5,113 bases of DNA from a bacterium (GTDB lineage: Bacteria; Auribacterota; UBA3054), in assembly GCA_017444325.1 (NCBI GenBank), contig JAFSWV010000193.1:1-5113 (forward strand). Reading direction: 5' to 3'. A model generated the notes under the pieces. That model had not been told where the DNA came from. It saw only the letters and a program-made list of their open reading frames with translations, and did no database searches. Shown in pieces: positions 1 through 5,113 of this stretch. A program made the position numbers and the translations under genes. Each line of letters opens with the position of its first letter. Position 1 is the stretch's first letter.

Positions 1-1736
1 TCAGCTTCAAAGAAAGCGCTGGCTCTCTTCTGCGTCGGGATGACGTGAACGTCGCCGAAGCTTTCCTTCACTTCGCTGGCGGAGAGAAGCAGAGCGGTCT
101 TCTCAAGAGGAGAAGCAGTTATTGGGCTCTTGAGGTCAGGCAGCGCGGAATAAGGCTTGTAGGCGAAATAGGCTTCGCGTTTTTGAATGGCATTGAGGAG
201 CGTCTTGGCGCGCTCTTCGAACATCTTGGCGCCGCTCACCTTCTGCGCGGTGAGGAGGAGCGGCAAAGCGGCGGGAAGCGCGGCTTCCGAGAAGTCGCCC
301 GCTTCAGCGCCGGAAAGAAGGCCGTACACCTGGGCCTTCAGATAATGCGGCTGGTAGGTCTGCTGGCGTCCTATGAGGCGATAGACGAGCTTTACGCAGT
401 TGGCCCTATAGTTTTCCCTCTTGGTAAGCGAGAAGGCCTTAATGGCGGCGTGAGCGGCGAAAATGAGTTCTTCCGTACTTGCGTTGGCGCGCTTAGTAAG
501 GAGTTCCCTGGTCAGGGTGTTGAGAAGCGGAGTATAGGTTTCCTTGTCGCAGCCGACCTCTTCTAAGAAAAGCACGGCCCAGGGGGAAGTGCGTTTCTTG
601 GAGTAGCCTTTCTTGATGTGGTTGGTGGCGCTTTCGATCACTTCCGGGATGTAACCGCCGCGGTGGCGGCGCGCGATGAGCTCTTTCTTGAGGTTCTTCA
701 GTTCCTCCTTGAAGCCGGTCGCGCCAACTTCGTTCTCCCATCTGGCTAACCAGTAGCCCGCCCTGGCGAGCTCGCTGAAGTTGATCTCGGTATCCCCTGC
801 TTTCTTGTAGGTGCCGGGATAGGGATAGTTGGCGGGAGGAAGCGCTTTGAAGCGCGGCGCCTTCTTGTAAAGCTGCAGGACTTTTTCCGCAACAGCCGGG
901 GTCTTCTGGCCGTTCTCCTTCGCGGCTTTGGCGAGGGCGAAGGCCGCGCCCAGGAGTTTGCCAAAAAAGACGGGCGCTTCAGCCTGGTCCGGCGGAGCGG
1001 AAAGTTTGTCGAGGAGCGTCTTCAGTTCCTGGCTCGCTTCCTTTTCGAGTTTCTTGAAATCGATGGGCGTCGCTTGAGTTTCTTTCTTGGCGAACTGCCA
1101 GGCGGTCTGCGTCAGCGCGCCCTGCAGGGAATTGACGTTCGTGCCGATGAGGTAGAAAGTGAACTCCAGTTTGCGGCTTCTGGGGAAGGCGTTCAGGGGC
1201 CAGGAGCGTTCAGCATCGGTGCCGAAACGCAGGGAGCGTTCGCCGGCCTCCAGCTGCCAGAGCCATTCCTGGCGTTTGGCGAAAGTTTCCGGCGCTACCA
1301 AAAACACTAGCGCATCATCTTTTTCGATCAAAGCGCCGTAGGGCGTCGGCCATTCGCCGGAGTACCAGTTCTTCTTGGTCTCGTAAGGAGTAATGATCTT
1401 CTGTCCGTCCTTGCCCTGGAAGGTGAAGTAGAAAGCGTCGAGCTGCGCCTGATTCTTCAATGTGACGGAGGCTTTTATTTTAAGCGTCGAAGCGTTCTGG
1501 AAAAAGACTTCCGCCTTGGCGGAGCCGTAAGGGGAAACGCCGCTATAAAGAGCGTGGCCTTTCTTGGCTTCCGCTTTCTGAAAACTCAGCGTTTCCGTAA
1601 AGCAGTCGAAAGCCAGGACGTCCCGGCCTCTCAGCTTGCCAAGGAACCGCAGTTCCGCCTGGCACTCCCCAAAAGTTAGGGAGAGCGATCTCTCCTTGGC
1701 GGATTTTCCGATCTCGAATTTGATTAGCTTTTCCAT
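1..1736 (-). CDS. Unrecognised protein of at least 578 residues; 3' end beyond the window
   Basis: I do not recognise this gene. Reading from the ATG at 1736, I translated 578 codons without a stop, and the frame (next codon begins GA) continues past the edge. The start MEKLIKFEIGKS has neither signal peptide nor hydrophobic segment, so it appears cytoplasmic. Residues 1 to about 205 read as alternating hydrophobic/polar beta strands rich in aromatics (AFYFTFQG 101-108; the Trp/Tyr-rich KKNWYSGEWPTPYGALIEKD 121-140; ALVFLVAPE 142-150; EWLWQLEAG 157-165; LEFTFYLIG 190-198). From about 206 it is helical and rich in Ala, Leu, Lys and Glu, including YWLARWENEVG (328-338), RRHRGGYIPEV (356-366), TSPWAVLFLEEVG (383-395) and YQPHYLKAQVYGLL (461-474). 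A beta-sandwich followed by an alpha-helical barrel is the layout of several carbohydrate-active families, but I see no catalytic motif, so this is a weak structural guess. It begins 9 nt after nadA and continues the operon. Coding is supported by length, codon pattern like its neighbours and placement. Confidence 0.85.
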   Translation of the reverse strand, partial: MEKLIKFEIGKSAKERSLSLTFGECQAELRFLGKLRGRDVLAFDCFTETLSFQKAEAKKGHALYSGVSPYGSAKAEVFFQNASTLKIKASVTLKNQAQLDAFYFTFQGKDGQKIITPYETKKNWYSGEWPTPYGALIEKDDALVFLVAPETFAKRQEWLWQLEAGERSLRFGTDAERSWPLNAFPRSRKLEFTFYLIGTNVNSLQGALTQTAWQFAKKETQATPIDFKKLEKEASQELKTLLDKLSAPPDQAEAPVFFGKLLGAAFALAKAAKENGQKTPAVAEKVLQLYKKAPRFKALPPANYPYPGTYKKAGDTEINFSELARAGYWLARWENEVGATGFKEELKNLKKELIARRHRGGYIPEVIESATNHIKKGYSKKRTSPWAVLFLEEVGCDKETYTPLLNTLTRELLTKRANASTEELIFAAHAAIKAFSLTKRENYRANCVKLVYRLIGRQQTYQPHYLKAQVYGLLSGAEAGDFSEAALPAALPLLLTAQKVSGAKMFEERAKTLLNAIQKREAYFAYKPYSALPDLKSPITASPLEKTALLLSASEVKESFGDVHVIPTQKRASAFFEA

Positions 1737-1742
1737 TAATTT

Positions 1743-1747
1743 CTCTC
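1743..1747 (-). promoter_or_regulatory. Probable ribosome binding site of the unrecognised gene
   Basis: On the minus strand the sequence reads TGAGAGAAATTA before the ATG at 1736. The GAGAG lies 6 nt from the start codon, a suitable spacing for a partial Shine-Dalgarno match, and overlaps the TGA stop of nadA. It supports this ATG as the start and suggests ribosomes ending nadA can pass straight to this gene. The match is partial, so confidence is moderate. Confidence 0.45.
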
Positions 1748-2654
1748 AGAGCGCCAGCATTCTGTCCAGCGCCTCTTTGGCTTTTATTCTGGTCTCTTCT
1801 TTGACCTTGATCTCATATTCGTTGTCTTCCAGCGCCCACAAAACTTTCATGGGCGTCATGAGCTTCATGTTCGGGCAGACGTTGCCTTCCAGCAAAGGAT
1901 AGACTTTCTTTCCGGGCGCTTTTTCCCTGATGGCTTTCAAAACGCCCTGCTCGGTCCCGATGATGAACTCCTCGCTTGGGCTTTCGATGCAGCGCTTGAT
2001 GATGGCGGAAGTGGAGCCGACGAAATCGGCGGCCGCGCTCAGCTCTTCCGGGCATTCCGGATGCGCGAGAAATTCCGCTTTTGGGTGGAGCGCTTTCGCT
2101 TCCGCAAGCGCTTTCAGGGTGAAGCGCTGGTGCGTCGGGCAGAAGCCAGGCCAAACTTCCATTTCCCTGCCCACGCTCTTTTTGGTGAAAGTGCCAAGGT
2201 AGCGGTCGGGCACGAAGAGGACAGGCTTGTCCTTGGGAAGCGAGGCGACGACTTTGCCGGCGTTGGCGCTAGTGCAGCAGATGTAGGCTTCCGCTTTGAT
2301 TTCCGCCGAGCAGTTGACGTAGGCCACGACGATGGTGTCGGGATGCTCTTCTTTGTAGCGCCTGAGTTCCTTCGGCATGAGCATATTGGCCATCGGACAG
2401 TTGGCCCTGGGGTCGGGCGTCAGCACGGTCTTCTGGGGAGAAAGGATCTTGGCGCTTTCCGCCATGAAGTCCACGCCGCAGAAAACGATCGTGTCAGCGT
2501 CCGTCTTGGCGGCCAGTCTGGAGAGCTCCAGAGAATCGCCGACGAAGTCAGCGAGCTCCTGCGTCTCGTAGGGAGTGTAATAGTGCGCGAGGATAACAGC
2601 GTTCTTTGCCGCTTTCAGCTTCCGCACTTTTTCTTTCAGTTCCGCAAATTCCAT
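1746..2654 (-). CDS. nadA: Quinolinate synthase NadA
   Basis: Condenses iminoaspartate (from L-aspartate oxidase NadB or aspartate dehydrogenase) with dihydroxyacetone phosphate to give quinolinate in de novo NAD synthesis; a cytoplasmic [4Fe-4S] enzyme. The protein is 302 residues, near the length of the compact NadA type (Thermotoga) and shorter than the E. coli form. Visible motifs are ILAHYYTP (21-28), ADFVGDSLELSR (35-46), VFCGVDFMAESAKIL (57-71), YVNCSAEIKAEAY (112-124), CTSANA (127-132), PDRYLG (149-154), HPEC (198-201), GSTSAIIKR (213-221) and GTEQGV (233-238). The three expected cluster ligands are present: Cys86 (ANCPMANM), Cys172 (GFCPTHQ) and Cys260 (GNVCPNMKLMT). The frame stays open upstream to 2744, but NadA similarity begins at MEFAELKEK, and a start there leaves a 2-nt gap after the Wzt TAG stop instead of a 30-codon overlap with no family match. 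No Shine-Dalgarno-like sequence precedes the ATG, so translation is probably coupled to wzt. No other NAD gene is in view. Confidence 0.97.
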   Translation of the reverse strand: MEFAELKEKVRKLKAAKNAVILAHYYTPYETQELADFVGDSLELSRLAAKTDADTIVFCGVDFMAESAKILSPQKTVLTPDPRANCPMANMLMPKELRRYKEEHPDTIVVAYVNCSAEIKAEAYICCTSANAGKVVASLPKDKPVLFVPDRYLGTFTKKSVGREMEVWPGFCPTHQRFTLKALAEAKALHPKAEFLAHPECPEELSAAADFVGSTSAIIKRCIESPSEEFIIGTEQGVLKAIREKAPGKKVYPLLEGNVCPNMKLMTPMKVLWALEDNEYEIKVKEETRIKAKEALDRMLAL

Positions 2655-2656
2655 AA

Positions 2657-4342
2657 CTATGTGAGAGCGATCTTGGAAACAAGAATGCCAAGAGCTCGTT
2701 TGTCGTTTTCGGGAATGAAGGTGCCGCCGACTTGCAGAGAGCATCTGAGCATGCCCTGCTCTTCACTTTCGAAGGGAAACTCCACATCCTGCCAATCAGG
2801 AGAGGTGATAGTTTTCTTCACTTCCTTCTTGCCGTTGACGGTCAGCGTCAGCTCCAAAGGACCGGACTCGAACTGGCGGGCGTCGGTTGCGCACCTTATG
2901 ATTAGGCCCTTGGCGCCCTCGCTCTTCAAAACGAAGACCGCATGTCCGCTAGTCCAGCAGGCGTAGCTCTCCCCTATTTTTTCCGGCGGATAGAAGCCGG
3001 TCGTCAGGAAACGGTTCGCTTCCTCAGAGATCGTTATCTCGCTGGGCGCGCCGGCAAAAGCGCTTTCCAGGATCTCCTTGGCGTTGCGGCCGTCCGTTTC
3101 AGCTTTTTCGATCCTGGCGGTGACGGGAACGCTGAGCAATCCTACGCAGCTGCTCTCGTCTTCCAAGGCTACCTTGAAGGCCAGCATCCTGTCAGTCCAG
3201 TCGTAGCAATGCTCGATATGGTCCCTGCCAGGATGCGCCGCGACCGTTACGGTATATTCGCCGGGGCCGAGCATGGGCGGAAGCTCGAAACTGACTTCCA
3301 AGCCCTCGCCGGCCTTGAGGGCGGGCGTTTCTTTTTTCAGAAGCATGGTGTTGGTGCCCAACACTTCGTAGCCGAGGCGGTCCCTTAAGGAGAAGCCGAT
3401 GGTCGGAGGCTCAATGTCGTTCAGGGCTTTCACGGCGACCTTCAGCTCGGCTTTGTGGCCGGCGAAGAGCGTTCTGGTCTCGCAGCCGTCGCTGACAAGG
3501 GAGACTTTCTCGATGATGGCCTCAAAGGAACCGGAATGCTGGGGCAAGCTGCTCTTCGCTTCCTGCTGCTTGCGCTCCAGGATGAAGGATTCCTTGTCGG
3601 CGTCGTCCCTGACCAGGAGCGTGTTGTAATAATTCAGGACGTTCTCAGGAGTGTCGTTGGCTACGATCCTGCCTTTGTGCAAAAGCACGGCGGAATCGCA
3701 GAGCAGTTTCACGGCGCCGGGATCGTGGGAAACGAAGATCAAGGTTCCGCCCTTGGCGCGGAAATCTTTCAGATACTTCAAACACTTCTGCTGGAAGTAG
3801 GCGTCGCCCACCGCCAGCGCTTCGTCGATAATGAGGATGTCAGGATCGACGTTGGCGGCGACGGAGAAACCGAGCCTGAGCGCCATGCCGGTCGAATAGA
3901 TGCGCAAAGGATGGTCGAGGAAGTCGCCGAGTTCCGCGAACTCCACGATGCTCTGCAGTTTCTTCTCAATGTCGGCGTCGGAAAGGCCCAAGAGGCGCGC
4001 GTTGAGGTAAATGTTCTGGCGCCCGGTGAACTCCGGATGGAAGCCCGAACCCAGTTCGAGCAAGCCGGCGATGCGGCCTTTGATCTCGACGCTGCCGAAA
4101 GTCGGAGAGAGCGTTCCGCAGAGGATCTTCAGAAGCGTACTCTTGCCGGCGCCGTTCACGCCGATGATGCCCAAGGAACTCCCCTTCTTCACCTCGAGGT
4201 CGATCTCCCTCAGCGCCCAGTAAGCCCAGTGGAAGGACATGCCGCTCGGCGTCAGCCATTCTTTGAGCCGGTCAAGAGGTCTGTCGTAAACTCTGAAGCG
4301 CTTGGCGAGGCCTTTTATCTCAATAACGTTGTCTTTGTTCAT
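2657..4342 (-). CDS. wzt: Polysaccharide ABC exporter ATPase (Wzt-like) with two C-terminal recognition-type domains
   Basis: Cytoplasmic ATPase that powers the adjacent permease; 561 residues from an ATG. The nucleotide-binding domain covers about 5-240. It shows Walker A GVNGAGKST (61-69), the Wzt-type stretch LELGSGFHPEFTGRQNIYLN (95-114), signature YSTGMALRLGFS (149-160), Walker B ILIIDE (169-174, catalytic Glu174), D-loop ALAVGD (175-180) and switch His206 in SHD. A charged linker (about 245-265) leads to a beta-rich region at about 270-395, matching the Wzt C-terminal sandwich that binds the modified end of the glycan in characterised systems. After a second linker (about 410-440), a further domain fills 441-561: GFYPPE (449-454), CWTSGHAVFVL (462-472), LELTLTVNG (496-504), a TSPDWQDVEF strand (513-522) and TFIPENDKRALGI (541-553). 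It recalls an accessory module at the ends of surface-polysaccharide glycosyltransferases and methyltransferases (family knowledge, not searched). E. coli O9a Wzt is about 430 residues, so the extra domain explains the length. The start is 1 nt after the permease stop, with only a weak GGA about 11 nt upstream, suggesting translational coupling. Confidence 0.93.
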   Translation of the reverse strand: MNKDNVIEIKGLAKRFRVYDRPLDRLKEWLTPSGMSFHWAYWALREIDLEVKKGSSLGIIGVNGAGKSTLLKILCGTLSPTFGSVEIKGRIAGLLELGSGFHPEFTGRQNIYLNARLLGLSDADIEKKLQSIVEFAELGDFLDHPLRIYSTGMALRLGFSVAANVDPDILIIDEALAVGDAYFQQKCLKYLKDFRAKGGTLIFVSHDPGAVKLLCDSAVLLHKGRIVANDTPENVLNYYNTLLVRDDADKESFILERKQQEAKSSLPQHSGSFEAIIEKVSLVSDGCETRTLFAGHKAELKVAVKALNDIEPPTIGFSLRDRLGYEVLGTNTMLLKKETPALKAGEGLEVSFELPPMLGPGEYTVTVAAHPGRDHIEHCYDWTDRMLAFKVALEDESSCVGLLSVPVTARIEKAETDGRNAKEILESAFAGAPSEITISEEANRFLTTGFYPPEKIGESYACWTSGHAVFVLKSEGAKGLIIRCATDARQFESGPLELTLTVNGKKEVKKTITSPDWQDVEFPFESEEQGMLRCSLQVGGTFIPENDKRALGILVSKIALT

Positions 4343-4343
4343 A

Positions 4344-5113
4344 TCAGATCTGGTCCGGCAGTTCTTTCTTAAGCTTCAGGTAAAAGAGATTTCCCAAGGT
4401 CGAAAAGACCAGGCCGCAAAGCAGCAGTATCCCGAGCGTCGGGAAGAAACTGGATTGGCTGGGCAGAAGTTTCTGGGGCAGGAAATCGTAATAGACCACG
4501 TTTTCGTAGAAAAGGATCTGGAAAGCGCGGGAAAGATAATACAAGGGGTTGACGAGCAAAAGCAGCGGGCCGAAGGAGACGATCCTTTCCGTCAGCTCCC
4601 TGAAGTAAACGATAGGCGTCATCCAGAACCAGACCTGCAGCGCGATGGATACGAACTGCATCATGTCCCTGAAGTAGGCCGTGGCGGTAGCCAAGAAGAT
4701 GCCGAGCCCGTAAGTCATCAACCCCTGCAGAACGTACAGCACCGGCAGCCAGACAATGGAAGGCGGGATCCGATGCCCCGTAATGATCATCACGACGAGC
4801 AGGATGGCGTGCATGATGAAGAGCGTGATGAGTCCGCTGATCACCTGGTAAAGCACAAGGATGGGATGCGGAAAGGAGACCTTCTTGATGAGGTTGCTGT
4901 GACTTAGGAAGGCCAGCGAGTTCCTGGTCAGCGTCTCGGACAAAGTCAGCCAGGGGAGCAAGCCCGCGCAGATGTAGATACTGAGCGCATAGGGGTCCTC
5001 GATGTCCGGGAAACCTACTCGGCCTGGGATCCTGGAGCCGACGACGCGCGCCAAGATCACGGCGTAGATGAAGATCTGAGCCAGGGGCTGCAGAATGTTC
5101 CAGAAAACGCCGA
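4344..5113 (-). CDS. wzm: ABC-2 type polysaccharide export permease (Wzm-like), 5' end beyond the window
   Basis: Inner-membrane permease subunit of a Wzm/Wzt exporter, which moves an undecaprenol-linked polysaccharide from cytoplasm to periplasm. The reading frame is open to the window edge, giving 255 visible residues. The GTG at 5060 is an internal valine codon, not the start, because the family sequence GVFWNILQPLAQIFIYA is read just upstream of it. Family permeases are about 260-280 residues, so I infer only some 10-25 residues are missing. Numbering from the first visible residue, hydrophobic segments lie near 10-24, 41-60, 84-111, 116-141, 152-170 and 223-245, which fits six membrane helices. 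Recognisable family stretches are CAGLLPWLTLSETL (47-60), NLIKKVSFP (73-81), FWMTPIVYF (162-170), NPLYYL (188-193) and the charged cytoplasmic end LKLKKELPDQI. The TGA stop lies 1 nt before the ATPase gene, the usual wzm-wzt order. Assignment to the O-antigen-type exporter family is firm; the exported glycan is unknown. Confidence 0.93.
   Translation of the reverse strand, partial: GVFWNILQPLAQIFIYAVILARVVGSRIPGRVGFPDIEDPYALSIYICAGLLPWLTLSETLTRNSLAFLSHSNLIKKVSFPHPILVLYQVISGLITLFIMHAILLVVMIITGHRIPPSIVWLPVLYVLQGLMTYGLGIFLATATAYFRDMMQFVSIALQVWFWMTPIVYFRELTERIVSFGPLLLLVNPLYYLSRAFQILFYENVVYYDFLPQKLLPSQSSFFPTLGILLLCGLVFSTLGNLFYLKLKKELPDQI

Noticed and set aside
45..566. Plus-strand frame of 173 codons, with minus-strand frames at 493-741 and 746-964
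   Set aside because: All overlap the 578-codon open minus-strand frame, which continues the operon. The short minus-strand frames are off-frame readings rich in Arg and Pro with frameshift-like composition.
2655..2744. Upstream extension of nadA to the start at 2744
   Set aside because: The extra 30 residues (beginning MLSASRRHLH) have no NadA similarity and overlap the wzt coding end. The family N-terminus fits the ATG at 2654.
2061..2966. Plus-strand reading frame of 301 codons opposite nadA and the end of wzt
   Set aside because: It lies antisense to nadA and the wzt 3' end, both of which have clear family motifs. Its translation is Arg/Gly/Val/Phe-rich with no recognisable motif. It looks like a by-product of codon bias on the true strand.
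3455..4372. Plus-strand reading frame of 305 codons opposite the Wzt nucleotide-binding domain
   Set aside because: The opposite strand encodes intact Walker A, signature and Walker B motifs. This frame gives a low-complexity, Glu/Val/Arg-rich product with no family resemblance and crosses the wzt/wzm junction.
4302..4907. Plus-strand reading frame of 201 codons opposite wzm
   Set aside because: Its very hydrophilic product (rich in Asp, Glu, His, Gln, Arg) is what the antisense of a membrane protein gene gives. No motif supports it.
5058..5060. GTG at 5060 as the start of the permease
   Set aside because: The frame is open upstream to the window edge and encodes the conserved first-helix sequence GVFWNILQPLAQIFIYA, so the gene begins outside the window.
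1..5113. Search for RNA genes, CRISPR arrays, insertion sequences, terminators or promoters
   Set aside because: Non-coding space totals 12 nt between genes. I saw no repeat array, inverted-repeat-bounded element or tRNA-like fold, and no intergenic region able to hold a promoter or terminator.

Overview
The window is one densely packed stretch of bacterial chromosome in which every gene I can support lies on the minus strand. Read in the direction of transcription (high to low coordinates), it holds the C-terminal bulk of an ABC-2 type polysaccharide exporter permease (Wzm-like, 4344-5113, its first residues beyond the window), its ATPase partner with a long substrate-recognition tail (Wzt-like, 2657-4342), quinolinate synthase NadA (1746-2654), and an unrecognised protein of at least 578 residues that runs off the low-coordinate edge (1-1736). 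The gaps between these genes are 1, 2 and 9 nt, so only 12 nt of the window are non-coding. This strongly suggests one transcription unit whose promoter and terminator both lie outside the window.

The Wzm/Wzt pair forms an exporter that moves a finished, lipid-linked polysaccharide (O-antigen-like) across the inner membrane. The Wzt here has the usual nucleotide-binding domain, a Wzt-type beta-sandwich recognition domain, and then a second C-terminal beta-rich domain. That last domain resembles modules I recall from the ends of surface-polysaccharide glycosyltransferases and methyltransferases. This points to an exporter that reads a modified glycan end.

NadA makes quinolinate, the precursor of NAD, and has all three expected Fe-S cysteines. 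Its place inside a glycan-export operon is unusual; no nadB or nadC is visible. The last gene has a beta-strand-like N-terminal part and a long alpha-helical C-terminal part, with no signal peptide or membrane segment. I cannot assign it a function.

The organism is most likely a Gram-negative (diderm) bacterium, because of the Wzm/Wzt export system. The sequence is moderately GC-rich by eye. I cannot place it in a phylum with confidence. I see no tRNA, rRNA, CRISPR array, insertion sequence or clear repeat. The long plus-strand reading frames are shadows of the minus-strand genes.
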